DNA of 14,031 nt. Origin: Dehalococcoidia bacterium (GTDB lineage: Bacteria; Chloroflexota; Dehalococcoidia; Dehalococcoidales; JAUWZL01). The notes below the pieces were generated by a model, which was not told where the DNA came from, ran no database searches, and saw only the letters and a list, made by a program, of their open reading frames with translations. Every line of letters begins with the position of its first letter. Positions within the stretch are counted from its first letter, which is position 1. Position numbers and translations under genes: made by a program. The stretch spans positions 1 to 14,031 of the forward strand of contig JAUWZL010000005.1 of assembly GCA_030615305.1 (NCBI GenBank), given 5' to 3'. Positions 7,591-14,031 of the stretch are shown here, one piece after another.

Positions 7591-8336
7591 GCATCATCAT
7601 TAAGTCTGAACGCGAGCTTGCCCGTATGCGGCAAGCTGGCCGGATTGTGGCTATTGTACTGGAGGTGCTTAAGGCAAAACTTAAACCGGTTATGAAGACA
7701 AAGGAACTGGATATAATTGCCGCTGGTGAACTGGCCAAGCTGGGAGCCAAGCCCTCTTTTAAAGGCTACCGGGGATTCCCAGCCAGCCTCTGCGTCTCAG
7801 TAAATGATGAGATAGTACATGGCATCCCCGGAGAGCGGGCTATCAATGAGGGTGATATTGTCTCCCTTGACCTGGGGGCAATATTAGATGGTTTTCAGAG
7901 CGATGCCGCCATAACGGTAGCTGTAGGCAAAATCAGTCCACAAGCTGAGAGGCTTGTGAAAGCCGCCCAAGGCGCTCTTGAGGCTGGTATCGCTGCTGCC
8001 TATCCTGGGGCAAGACTGGGAGATATCTCGGCAGCTATACAGGATTATGCCGAGTCAAGGGGCTATTCAGTGGTACGTGAATATACCGGGCACGGCATTG
8101 GTCGGCAGATGCATGAGGAGCCCAAAATACCAAATTTTGGCCAGCCGGGTGATGGGCCAGAGCTTAAGACAGGCATGACCCTTGCCCTGGAACCCATGCT
8201 AAATGCCGGTGACTGGCGTACCCGGCTTGGTCGTGACCGCTGGGTGGTGCTTACTGCTGACGGCAGCCTTTCGGCACACTTTGAACACACCATTGCCATA
8301 ACAAATGGCGAGCCAGAGGTGCTGACTACTTTATAA
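7587..8336 (+). CDS. map: Methionine aminopeptidase, type I
   Basis: It removes the initiator methionine from nascent proteins with small second residues, working at the ribosome exit. The 249-residue length is that of a minimal type Ia enzyme without an N-terminal extension. The five metal ligands expected by family alignment are present: Asp95, Asp106, His169 (TGHGIG), Glu202 (LEPM) and Glu233 (FEHT). His79 in the NDEIVHGIP motif is also conserved. A mild oddity is that the usual His-Gly before the second Asp reads Gln-Ser (FQSDAA). Its ATG overlaps the adk stop by 4 nt. Placement among ribosomal genes fits co-production of the nascent-chain processing enzyme. Confidence 0.97.
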   Translation: MSIIIKSERELARMRQAGRIVAIVLEVLKAKLKPVMKTKELDIIAAGELAKLGAKPSFKGYRGFPASLCVSVNDEIVHGIPGERAINEGDIVSLDLGAILDGFQSDAAITVAVGKISPQAERLVKAAQGALEAGIAAAYPGARLGDISAAIQDYAESRGYSVVREYTGHGIGRQMHEEPKIPNFGQPGDGPELKTGMTLALEPMLNAGDWRTRLGRDRWVVLTADGSLSAHFEHTIAITNGEPEVLTTL

Positions 8337-8347
8337 AGAAGAGTTTT

Positions 8348-8566
8348 ATGGTTAAGAAGGAGGCAATTGAGGTTGAGGGGACGGTAGTTGAGGCTTTGCC
8401 CAACGCTACCTTCCGTGTTGAGTTACCCAACGGGCATATGGTGCTGGCCCATGTCTCAGGTAAAATAAGGGTGCATTACATCAGGGTCTTACCTGGTGAC
8501 AAAGTACTGTTAGAGCTATCACCCTATGACCTTAGTCGCGGCCGGATTACCTACCGGTTTAAATAG
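8348..8566 (+). CDS. infA: Translation initiation factor IF-1
   Basis: IF-1 occupies the A site of the 30S subunit during initiation and works with IF-2 and IF-3. The 72-residue product is a single OB-fold with [40 protein letters not shown] and the highly conserved ending [20 protein letters not shown]. The length is exactly that of the bacterial family. A weak purine stretch (GAAGAG) precedes the ATG, 11 nt after map. The next gene, rpmJ, follows after 38 nt. Confidence 0.97.
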   Translation: MVKKEAIEVEGTVVEALPNATFRVELPNGHMVLAHVSGKIRVHYIRVLPGDKVLLELSPYDLSRGRITYRFK

Positions 8567-8604
8567 AGACTTTAGTTGGCTAAAGGTGGATTAAAGGGAT
8601 TATA

Positions 8605-8718
8605 ATGAAGGTTAGAGCATCAGTTAAGGTTATATGCGCCAAATGCAAGATAGTGAAGCGGCGAGGGGTGGTCAGGAATATTTGCCCTAATCCAAAGCAC
8701 AAGCAGAGGCAGGGCTAG
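8605..8718 (+). CDS. rpmJ: 50S ribosomal protein bL36 (L36), zinc form
   Basis: This 37-residue gene begins at ATG 8605. The product starts [20 protein letters not shown] and ends NPKHKQRQG. Cys11, Cys14, Cys27 and His32 form the CCCH zinc site of the C+ type bL36, the smallest large-subunit protein, which stabilises 23S rRNA near the base of the bL12 stalk. An AAAGGGA purine tract lies about 5 nt upstream. It sits between infA and rpsM as in many bacteria, with 22 nt before rpsM. Confidence 0.96.
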   Translation: MKVRASVKVICAKCKIVKRRGVVRNICPNPKHKQRQG

Positions 8719-8729
8719 CTATGCCTTTT

Positions 8730-8738
8730 AGGAGGAGG
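8730..8738 (+). promoter_or_regulatory. Strong ribosome binding site of rpsM
   Basis: AGGAGGAGG ends 2 nt before ATG 8741; the first AGGAGG has a 5-nt spacing. It is one of the strongest initiation signals in the window and opens the alpha-type block. A 13-codon out-of-frame ATG frame (8721-8762) also runs across it. Confidence 0.7.
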
Positions 8739-8740
8739 AA

Positions 8741-9130
8741 ATGGCACGCATCGCCGGAGTAGATATACCCAAGGAAAAGCAGGTCTGGGTCTCACTACAG
8801 TACATCTATGGCATTGGCTCTACCCTGAGCCAGAGGATACTGGAGCAGACCGGGATTAAACCTGATACCAAGGTGAGCGAACTGACTGAAGACGAGGTTA
8901 ACCGTATTCGTGAGCTCATTGACCGAGAACATAAGGTTGAGGGTGGGCTCAGAAAAGAGGTTAACCTGAACATCAAGCGCCTCATTGACGTTGGTAGTTA
9001 CCGTGGTCTACGGCACCGCCATAACCTGCCGGTTAAAGGACAACGAACCAGAACCAATGCCCGTACCAAGCGCGGTGCCCGTAAGACGGTAGCTGGCAGG
9101 GGGCAGAGGCGCGGTATGGCTAAGAAGTAA
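8741..9130 (+). CDS. rpsM: 30S ribosomal protein uS13 (S13)
   Basis: uS13 lies at the top of the 30S head, contacts P-site tRNA through its basic tail and forms bridges to the large subunit. The 129-residue product starts [20 protein letters not shown] and has the helix-hairpin-helix segment [14 protein letters not shown] (21-34). The conserved block [19 protein letters not shown] covers about 86-104, and a Lys/Arg-rich tail ends GMAKK. In enterobacteria S4 represses translation from the rpsM leader, but here the leader is only 22 nt, so no such pseudoknot fits in the spacer alone. Confidence 0.98.
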   Translation: MARIAGVDIPKEKQVWVSLQYIYGIGSTLSQRILEQTGIKPDTKVSELTEDEVNRIRELIDREHKVEGGLRKEVNLNIKRLIDVGSYRGLRHRHNLPVKGQRTRTNARTKRGARKTVAGRGQRRGMAKK

Positions 9131-9146
9131 GAAACGGGAGAGATAA

Positions 9147-9539
9147 ATGCCACAGAAGAAACGGGCTAAAGCGAAGAAGCGTGAGCGCAAATCTATTCCA
9201 GCGGGGAGAGCCTATATACAGGCTACCTTTAACAATACGATAGTCACCCTTACCGACCCCGAGGGCAATGTCATTGCCTGGTCAAGCTCGGGGACGGCTG
9301 GATTTAAGGGTTCGCGCAAAGGCACTCCCTATGCCGCTCAGCTGGCAGGCAATAACGCCGCCCGCAAAGCAATGGAGCATGGACTTAGACAGGTAGAGGT
9401 TTATGTTAAAGGGCCGGGTAGTGGGCGCGAGGCTGCCATTCGTTCCCTTCAGAGTTCCGGCCTTCACATCACCAGCATCAGAGACGTGACACCCGTGCCA
9501 CACAACGGTTGTCGCCCACCTAAAAGGAGACGATTATAG
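9147..9539 (+). CDS. rpsK: 30S ribosomal protein uS11 (S11)
   Basis: uS11 is on the 30S platform and lines the E-site mRNA path. The 130-residue product has a basic N-terminal arm ([15 protein letters not shown]) and the core [20 protein letters not shown]. It also has [20 protein letters not shown], the [15 protein letters not shown] motif and the near-invariant C-terminus [24 protein letters not shown] precedes the ATG, 16 nt after rpsM. Confidence 0.98.
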   Translation: MPQKKRAKAKKRERKSIPAGRAYIQATFNNTIVTLTDPEGNVIAWSSSGTAGFKGSRKGTPYAAQLAGNNAARKAMEHGLRQVEVYVKGPGSGREAAIRSLQSSGLHITSIRDVTPVPHNGCRPPKRRRL

Positions 9540-9545
9540 AGGAAG

Positions 9546-10172
9546 ATGGCAAGGTATATAGAAGCAGTTTGCCGGCTATGCCGCCGCAGTGGTGATAAGT
9601 TAATGCTCAAGGGTGGTAAGTGTATCACTAAGTGTACACTAGATAAGCGGCCGAAACCACCCGGACCACAGTTAGGTCGGCGCCGCCGCCGTATTTCTGA
9701 CCGCGGCCTACAGCTTCGGGAAAAGCAAAAAGTACGCTATAGCTACGGCATCCTGGAGAGACAATTCCGGCGATTTTTTGCTGAAGCAGCAAGACTGCCA
9801 GGCATCACCGGGGAAAATCTGCTGGTCCTTCTGGAAAGGCGGCTTGATAATGTAGTATATCGCTTAGGTTTTGCTGACTCCCGAGCCCAGGCACGCCAGC
9901 TAGTTCAGCACGGGCATATTTTGCTCAACGGACGCAAGACCGATATACCCTCTTGCCTGGTCAAAGAAGGCGACACCATCGGCTGGCGTGAGAGAAGCAC
10001 TAAAAGTGAGTATTATAAACAGCTTGTTCCGAGCATTGAGGGCAGGTTGGTTCCAAGCTGGTTAAGCCTGGACAAGCAGAAACTGATTGGCCAGGTTTTA
10101 TCTTTACCTACTTCAGACGATGTTGAAACCAAACTTGATGTCGCCGCTGTTGTTGAGTACTACTCACGATAG
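9546..10172 (+). CDS. rpsD: 30S ribosomal protein uS4 (S4), Cys4 type
   Basis: uS4 nucleates assembly of the 16S 5' domain and helps form the mRNA entry helicase site with uS3 and uS5. The 208-residue product has the usual length. The N-terminal part holds Cys9, Cys12, Cys26 and Cys30; the last pair is Cys-x3-Cys, while the Thermus-type site I remember is Cys-x4-Cys. Then come [19 protein letters not shown] and the S4 RNA-binding domain ([19 protein letters not shown], followed by [17 protein letters not shown]). The end VVEYYSR is canonical. It follows rpsK by 6 nt. Confidence 0.98.
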   Translation: MARYIEAVCRLCRRSGDKLMLKGGKCITKCTLDKRPKPPGPQLGRRRRRISDRGLQLREKQKVRYSYGILERQFRRFFAEAARLPGITGENLLVLLERRLDNVVYRLGFADSRAQARQLVQHGHILLNGRKTDIPSCLVKEGDTIGWRERSTKSEYYKQLVPSIEGRLVPSWLSLDKQKLIGQVLSLPTSDDVETKLDVAAVVEYYSR

Positions 10173-10181
10173 CTGGTTGAT

Positions 10182-10189
10182 AAGGAGGT
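10182..10189 (+). promoter_or_regulatory. Ribosome binding site that decides the rpoA start
   Basis: A full consensus AAGGAGGT 5 nt before TTG 10195. It justifies the rare TTG start of rpoA, since no ATG or GTG precedes the conserved N-terminus. Confidence 0.8.
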
Positions 10190-10194
10190 AGCCT

Positions 10195-11199
10195 TTGTCT
10201 TTCTTAGCCATACCTAAGCTCGAGTGCCTTGAGAGCAGCGATAAATATGGGCGCTTTTTAACCGAGCCCCTAGAAAAGGGGTTTGGTACTACCCTGGGCA
10301 ATTCCATGAGGCGAGTTCTGCTTGGCTATCTTCCCGGGGCTTCAGTGACCCAAGTTCGGATTGAGGGCATTCAACACGAATTCTCCCCCATCCCCCATGT
10401 AAAAGAGGATGTCTTGGAGTTCTTGCTCAACGTTAAAGCACTGAATCTAAGACCCCTTTCCGGTCAACCAGGTAAATTGACCTTGGAGAAGGAAGGCAGG
10501 GGAGAAGTCCACGCCGCTGATATTCAGCCGTCAACTGACTTTGAAATTGCCAACCCTGAGCTTTATCTGGCAACCTTGGATTCGCCTAAGGCCAAACTTT
10601 ATGTAGAGCTGGATGCTGAGCTGGGCACAGGCTACCGGCCCGCCGAGTCTGGTGACAACCTGCCAGCAGGAACAATTCCAGTGGATGCTATCTTCACCCC
10701 GGTGCGCAAGGTCAACTTTACCACTGAGCCAATACACGTCGGCCGGGAAACCAGCCATGAGCGGCTATACCTAGAAGTATGGACGGATGGCACTATAGCG
10801 CCGGCAGATGCTATTAGCAAAAGTGCGGCTATTCTAACGGAGCAATTAACACCATTTGTTGATTATGGCCGGGTTTCCAAGATAGACGAGGAGAAAAAAG
10901 CGCTGCGCGAATCTATCCCCGAGGATTTATACAACATGCCGGTGGAGCAGCTAGACCTATCAGTGCGGGCTATGAATTGCCTAAGACGCAGCGGCATCAA
11001 TACTATCGGCGAACTCATCAGCACCGGAGAGAAGGAACTAATGTCTCTACGGAACTTCGGGCAGAAATCCAGACAAGAAATAGATGAACGGCTTAAGGCA
11101 TTAGGCTTGTCTCTTTCGCCCGTCGTGGAGGAGCCCGAGATACAGCCGGTAAAGAAATCGAGGAGGAAGCCCTCAAAGGAGCCTGGTTTAACCAGCTGA
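10195..11199 (+). CDS. rpoA: DNA-directed RNA polymerase subunit alpha
   Basis: The alpha dimer scaffolds assembly of RNA polymerase and contacts activators and UP elements. The 334-residue product has the N-terminal dimerisation domain, with RFLTEPLEKGFGTTLGNSMR and RRVLLGYLPGASV. It also has IEGIQHEFSPIPHVKEDVLE, and DAIFTPVRKVNF at about 164-175. After a linker, the C-terminal domain (about 245-305) reads LDLSVRAMNCLRRSGINTIG, where Arg258 should match the DNA-contacting Arg265 of E. coli, then LMSLRNFGQKSRQEI. A short basic tail (VKKSRRKPSKEPGLTS) extends past it. The start is TTG, backed by a perfect Shine-Dalgarno. The last codons form one arm of an inverted repeat with the downstream spacer. 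Confidence 0.98.
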   Translation: MSFLAIPKLECLESSDKYGRFLTEPLEKGFGTTLGNSMRRVLLGYLPGASVTQVRIEGIQHEFSPIPHVKEDVLEFLLNVKALNLRPLSGQPGKLTLEKEGRGEVHAADIQPSTDFEIANPELYLATLDSPKAKLYVELDAELGTGYRPAESGDNLPAGTIPVDAIFTPVRKVNFTTEPIHVGRETSHERLYLEVWTDGTIAPADAISKSAAILTEQLTPFVDYGRVSKIDEEKKALRESIPEDLYNMPVEQLDLSVRAMNCLRRSGINTIGELISTGEKELMSLRNFGQKSRQEIDERLKALGLSLSPVVEEPEIQPVKKSRRKPSKEPGLTS

Positions 11200-11239
11200 G
11201 GCAGATTGGCAAGCTATAGAGGGCTCCTTACTTTTTAGT
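11176..11239 (+). terminator. Possible terminator or attenuator across the rpoA end
   Basis: AAGGAGCC at 11176-11183 (inside rpoA) and GGCTCCTT at 11222-11229 form a perfect 8-bp inverted repeat with a 38-nt loop. The loop holds a smaller palindrome, TGGTTTAACCA (11184-11194), and paired AGCT copies. A T-rich run (ACTTTTTAG) follows at once. The order stem then T-run suits partial intrinsic termination or an RNA processing site before rplQ. The long loop makes it weaker than a classic terminator, so it is probably leaky at best. Confidence 0.35.
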
Positions 11240-11255
11240 TAATTGAGGACAAAAT

Positions 11256-11609
11256 ATGAGGCACAAGTTAGCCGGTAGAAGATTAGGCCGGTCTTCAGGC
11301 CACAGGAGAGCCATGTTTCGTAACCTGGTGACTGACCTTTTCGATTATGAGAAGATTATAGTGACTGAGGCCAAGGCCAAGGAAGTGCGCTCTCTGGCGG
11401 AAAAGATGATTTCACTGGGTAAGAAGGGTGGCCTCAGCGCCCGACGGCAGGTGCTAGCCTTCATTTACGATGAAAAGGTGGTTGATAAGGTATTTGATGA
11501 CCTTGCCCCAAGGTTTGCCGAGCGTCCCGGTGGCTATACCCGCATTACTAAACTAGGGCCCAGATTGGGGGATAGGGCAAATATGGTTCAGCTTGAGTTG
11601 GTGGCATGA
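11256..11609 (+). CDS. rplQ: 50S ribosomal protein bL17 (L17)
   Basis: bL17 is a bacteria-specific large-subunit protein near the tunnel exit and usually the last gene of the alpha operon. The 117-residue product starts [20 protein letters not shown], followed by [20 protein letters not shown], then [11 protein letters not shown] and the ending [18 protein letters not shown], all typical. It is separated from rpoA by 56 nt containing a possible attenuator, and TGAGGAC precedes the ATG. Its TGA stop overlaps the first possible ATG of truA. Confidence 0.97.
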   Translation: MRHKLAGRRLGRSSGHRRAMFRNLVTDLFDYEKIIVTEAKAKEVRSLAEKMISLGKKGGLSARRQVLAFIYDEKVVDKVFDDLAPRFAERPGGYTRITKLGPRLGDRANMVQLELVA

Positions 11610-12472
11610 TGGTATTTCCTGCTGTAGGTACAGAGACCAAGGAGGCTTTAAGCGACGTAATGCCAACTCCAGATAAATACCCTAAAGGAGCTGGTTTAAC
11701 AAAAAAGACCACCAAGATCTGCCTGACCGTGGAATATAACGGCAGCGGCTACCATGGTTTTCAGCTCCAGGCAAGTCAGCCCACCATTCAGGGCAAGCTG
11801 GAGAAAGCACTGGAAAGGCTTACCGGTGACAGGGCTAGGATAGTTGCCGCCAGCCGAACTGATACCGGGGTTCATGCCCGGGGGCAGGTGGTCACTTTCA
11901 GAACTAGGTCACCACTAACACCGCAGACATTTATTAATGGCTTGAACTACTATCTACCCGAGGATATTGCCGTTAAGGCGGCTTATCGGGTCGACAATTC
12001 CTTCAACGTCCGGCGCCATGCTCTCAGCCGTGAATATGACTACTATATACTGAACAGACCGACCCGGTCTCCAATCAGGGAAAGCTTTTCCTATCTCGTC
12101 ACTAAGGAGTTAGATATTGAAGCCATGAATCTTGTCTGTCAGGCACTCGTTGGTGAGCACGACTTTGCCTCATTTGCCTCAAGGATAGGGGTGGAGATAA
12201 AGAGTACCCGGCGGAGAGTTTACCAAGCCAGGGTGGAGAGAGATGGAGAACTGGTTGTCTTTAATATGGTAGCCAACTCCTTCCTACCTCATCAGGTGCG
12301 CAATACAGTTGGTGCTCTCATCAGGGTTGGCCTGGGCAGGATGACGGCTGGTGAGTTTCATAGTATAATGGAGGCGAAGAAACCCGGCCTGGCCGGGCCA
12401 GCAGCCCCTGCCCGTGGGTTGTGCCTCACAAAGGTAAATTACGGGCACCCTTTTGAGGAAGAAAAGCAGTGA
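11606..12472 (+). CDS. truA: tRNA pseudouridine(38-40) synthase TruA
   Basis: TruA converts uridines 38-40 of the tRNA anticodon arm to pseudouridine. The catalytic Asp is Asp86 in [13 protein letters not shown] (numbering from ATG 11606). Other family blocks are [14 protein letters not shown] (about 42-55), [27 protein letters not shown] and [17 protein letters not shown]. The 288-residue length includes about 35 N-terminal residues of no family character before [16 protein letters not shown] 11606 overlaps the rplQ stop by 4 nt, a typical coupled start; ATG 11660, with AAGGAGG 14 nt upstream, is an alternative giving 270 residues. The 3' end overlaps rplM as GTGA. The family call is firm; the exact start is not. 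Confidence 0.95.
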   Translation: MMVFPAVGTETKEALSDVMPTPDKYPKGAGLTKKTTKICLTVEYNGSGYHGFQLQASQPTIQGKLEKALERLTGDRARIVAASRTDTGVHARGQVVTFRTRSPLTPQTFINGLNYYLPEDIAVKAAYRVDNSFNVRRHALSREYDYYILNRPTRSPIRESFSYLVTKELDIEAMNLVCQALVGEHDFASFASRIGVEIKSTRRRVYQARVERDGELVVFNMVANSFLPHQVRNTVGALIRVGLGRMTAGEFHSIMEAKKPGLAGPAAPARGLCLTKVNYGHPFEEEKQ

Positions 12473-12897
12473 AAACCTATAGTGTTAAGGCTTCTGAGAT
12501 TAGGCATGACTGGCACGTTATTGATGCCAGTGATAAGGTTTTAGGCCACCTAGCCACTGAAGTTGCCCGTTTGCTTATGGGCAAGCACAAGCCAATATTC
12601 AGCCGTCATCTGGATACGGGTGATTTTGTTGTTGTCGTCAATGCTGATAAGGTTCGCGTTAGCGGTAATAAGGCGCAACAGAAGCTCTATTACCGGCATT
12701 CTGGATATCCCGGCGGGCTTAAAAGCGTCAGTTTAGAGGAGGTGCTCAAGACAAGGCCTGACTGGGTGATTGAGCATGCCGTAAAAGGTATGCTGCCCAA
12801 GAATCGGCTGGGAAAAAGCATGCTAAAGAAGCTCAAAGTCTATACCGGTGATTCTCATCCCCACCTAGCGCAGACAAAGGCGGCTAAATCTACCTAA
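12469..12897 (+). CDS. rplM: 50S ribosomal protein uL13 (L13)
   Basis: uL13 is one of the first proteins to bind 23S rRNA during large-subunit assembly. The 142-residue product has [20 protein letters not shown] at about 14-33, then [35 protein letters not shown], and [20 protein letters not shown] with the SHPHLAQ end; length and motifs are canonical. The GTG start overlaps the truA stop (GTGA) and has GAGGA about 9 nt upstream. It is paired with rpsI, as in nearly all bacteria. Confidence 0.98.
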   Translation: MKTYSVKASEIRHDWHVIDASDKVLGHLATEVARLLMGKHKPIFSRHLDTGDFVVVVNADKVRVSGNKAQQKLYYRHSGYPGGLKSVSLEEVLKTRPDWVIEHAVKGMLPKNRLGKSMLKKLKVYTGDSHPHLAQTKAAKST

Positions 12898-12901
12898 AAT
12901 T

Positions 12902-12909
12902 GGAGAGGT
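12902..12909 (+). promoter_or_regulatory. Ribosome binding site that decides the rpsI start
   Basis: GGAGAGGT 5 nt before TTG 12915. An in-frame TTG at 12900 would place this site inside the gene and add five residues not seen in the family, so 12915 is preferred. Confidence 0.65.
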
Positions 12910-12914
12910 CTGCT

Positions 12915-13310
12915 TTGGTAAAGAAAGCTTATTTTCATGGCACAGGTAAAAGAAAGACAGCGGTGGCTCAGGTAAGACTGCTGCCGGGTAATGGCACTGT
13001 TATAGTAAATGGCATACCCTTTGAAGAGCGGTTCAACCGTCTTGAGCACCGCCAAACCATCATGAAACCACTTGTGGTGACCGAAACTGTGGGCAAGTAT
13101 GACGCTGTGGTTAAGGTTGCCGGTGGTGGTATATCTGGGCAGTGCCGTGCCATTTCTCATGGTATCGCCCGGGCCCTGCTGAAGGCAAATGAGAAGCTTA
13201 AGCCCCTGCTGCGCCAGGACGGGCTACTTACCCGTGACCCCCGGATTAAAGAAAGAAAGAAACCTGGCCTAAAGCGCGCCCGCAAGGCACCGCAGTACAC
13301 CAAGCGGTAA
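12915..13310 (+). CDS. rpsI: 30S ribosomal protein uS9 (S9)
   Basis: uS9 lies in the 30S head; its C-terminal tail reaches the P site and the terminal Arg contacts tRNA. From TTG 12915 the product is 131 residues: FHGTGKRKTAVAQVRLLPGN near the start and NGIPFEERF, then VAGGGISGQCRAISHGIARA. The basic end RDPRIKERKKPGLKRARKAP leads to the invariant-type tail QYTKR. It begins 17 nt after rplM and is the last plus-strand gene. No classic intrinsic terminator follows. Confidence 0.97.
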   Translation: MVKKAYFHGTGKRKTAVAQVRLLPGNGTVIVNGIPFEERFNRLEHRQTIMKPLVVTETVGKYDAVVKVAGGGISGQCRAISHGIARALLKANEKLKPLLRQDGLLTRDPRIKERKKPGLKRARKAPQYTKR

Positions 13311-13328
13311 GTAGCTTAGGCCAAGTTA

Positions 13329-13367
13329 GGCAGATTATAACTCCTGCTGCTGGTTTATGTCTCTGCC
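13329..13367 (+). other. Weak inverted repeat in the rpsI / DUF4382 convergent gap
   Basis: GGCAGA (13329-13334) and TCTGCC (13362-13367) are perfect 6-bp arms around a 27-nt loop, with inner ATAA/TTAT arms. No T-run follows on either strand. It could contribute to 3' end formation of the operon, but chance pairing is quite possible. The gap 13311-13398 otherwise shows nothing. Confidence 0.2.
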
Positions 13368-13397
13368 ATAATATGAATGACTTTCTTGGTCCTCGTG

Positions 13398-13420
13398 GTT
13401 ACCCCGGCGCCGGCGGTGAC
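13398..13420. other. GC-rich hairpin at the 3' end of the DUF4382 gene
   Basis: GTTACC (13398-13403) can pair with GGTGAC (13415-13420), with one G-U wobble, around the 10-bp palindrome CCGGCGCCGG (13404-13413). It spans the minus-strand stop codon. Neither strand has a following U tract, so it is not a standard intrinsic terminator, but it is stable enough to mark or protect a 3' end where two transcripts converge. Confidence 0.35.
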
Positions 13421-14031
13421 AGGGCATCAATCTGGGTTGCCTTCAGGTTATTAAGATAATAGTAGGCAGTAACGCCATTTCCTTCTCCCAGTCCATCAAG
13501 GTCTCCAAGGGTAGCCGGCTCACCATCCAGGGTAATTTCGGTCTGGGGGTTTACATCAAGGACTATAGCTTCAGTTTCACCGCCAGGAATGATAGATATG
13601 GTAGATGCTTCGGTATCAACGGCGCTGATGGTACCTTCAACAGTAAGCTCCTGTGGTTTGCCCCCCTGCTGGATTTCTAGCTTGACCACCGGCTTGAAGA
13701 TAACCTTGCCAGCTCCGGTAATCACAACTGACTTATCAGCGATAAAGTCTAGCAGGAGAGTGGTAGTTTCCCCCGCAACCACATCAAATGGGCGGACAAA
13801 CTTTAGGTTATCGCTGGGGAGTTTAGCCACGACATCAGCAGCCACCTTCGGTTCGCCATCCTCTAGGTAAGTGTAAGTCAGTTTAACCCACTCTATGTTC
13901 ATGCGGATCTGGGTGTACTTACCGGCGGGTACTTCCGCCACCGCCAGAATCATGTCTAAGCCGCCTACAGGCTCAGGCTGGGCAAACTGGGTAAGCTCAA
14001 ATGGGTTTTTATCTTCAATTATATCTCTAGT
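13399..14031 (-). CDS. DUF4382-type protein, 5' truncated by window
   Basis: The frame is open from the right edge (base 14031) to a TAA at 13399-13401, giving 210 residues. The Met at 13953 is internal: the 26 codons upstream stay in frame and read as the same domain. Residues about 10-120 fit DUF4382, with FELTQF, VPAGKYTQIRMNIEWV, a Pro-Ser strand (KLPSDNLKFVRPF), then GETTTLLLDFIADKSVVITG and VIFKPVVKLEI. DUF4382 proteins are usually secreted lipoproteins of unknown role, but the signal peptide would lie outside the window. Residues about 130-203 (TVEGTISAVDTEASTISIIP to ATQIDAL) look like a second small beta domain of the DUF5666 kind, a weaker call. It ends in a Pro-rich SPPAPG. It converges on rpsI and is not part of the ribosomal operon. 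Confidence 0.75.
   Translation of the reverse strand, partial: TRDIIEDKNPFELTQFAQPEPVGGLDMILAVAEVPAGKYTQIRMNIEWVKLTYTYLEDGEPKVAADVVAKLPSDNLKFVRPFDVVAGETTTLLLDFIADKSVVITGAGKVIFKPVVKLEIQQGGKPQELTVEGTISAVDTEASTISIIPGGETEAIVLDVNPQTEITLDGEPATLGDLDGLGEGNGVTAYYYLNNLKATQIDALSPPAPG

Noticed and set aside
8601..8606. A perfect TATAAT before rpmJ with a TTGGCT at 8576-8581
   Set aside because: The spacing is 19 nt, the -35 match is poor and the -10 overlaps the rpmJ start codon, so a transcript from it would miss rpmJ. It is probably chance in an AT-rich spacer.
8721..8762. A 13-codon ATG frame overlapping the rpsM start
   Set aside because: It is out of frame, very short, and contains the rpsM Shine-Dalgarno itself. 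There is no sign of selection, so I do not call it a leader peptide.

Overview
The window is one long, same-strand ribosomal-protein superoperon from a bacterium: the end of the S10 cluster, then the whole spc and alpha clusters. It begins inside rpsC (uS3) and runs rplP, rpmC, rpsQ, rplN, rplX, rplE, rpsN, rpsH, rplF, rplR, rpsE, rpmD, rplO, secY, adk, map, infA, rpmJ, rpsM, rpsK, rpsD, rpoA, rplQ, truA, rplM, rpsI. A convergent minus-strand gene for a DUF4382-type protein enters from the right edge and is cut by it. All 27 plus-strand genes belong to families I recognise. None is broken, and I see no mobile element, CRISPR array, tRNA or rRNA.

The gene order (adk-map-infA-rpmJ between secY and rpsM; truA-rplM-rpsI directly after rplQ) is common in Gram-positive-like lineages. 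Together with the look of uS4 and the DUF4382 neighbour, it makes me lean towards Chloroflexota, possibly Dehalococcoidia. That is an inference from memory, not a phylogeny. Several proteins keep Cys4 or Cys3His metal sites (uL24, uS14, Adk, bL36, uS4), so the cell appears to use zinc-type versions of these proteins.

Layout: 1-707, end of rpsC, with an exceptional Ala/Lys/Glu/Pro repeat tail; 667-5573, spc-type ribosomal genes, packed with overlaps or gaps of about 20 nt or less; 5566-8336, secY, adk and map (membrane insertion, nucleotide balance, N-terminal Met removal); 8348-11609, infA, rpmJ, rpsM, rpsK, rpsD, rpoA and rplQ (initiation, the 30S platform and head, RNA polymerase alpha); 11606-13310, truA, rplM and rpsI; 13311-13398, a short convergent gap; 13399-14031, the DUF4382 gene. 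No stretch over 300 bases lacks a gene. The longest gaps are 13311-13398 (88 nt), 11200-11255 (56 nt), 6877-6927 (51 nt) and 8567-8604 (38 nt).

Many junctions are translationally coupled: ATGA or GTGA overlaps at adk/map, rplQ/truA, rpmD/rplO and truA/rplM; 11-nt overlaps with TTG starts at rplP/rpmC and rpsE/rpmD; 8 nt at rplO/secY; 41 nt at rpsC/rplP. The least ordinary part is the rpsC tail: a 43-residue (129-bp) tandem repeat with a nested 60-bp duplication, periodic Shine-Dalgarno-like motifs, and an end that overlaps the start of rplP. I found no new multi-gene system; the rest is orthodox core machinery.
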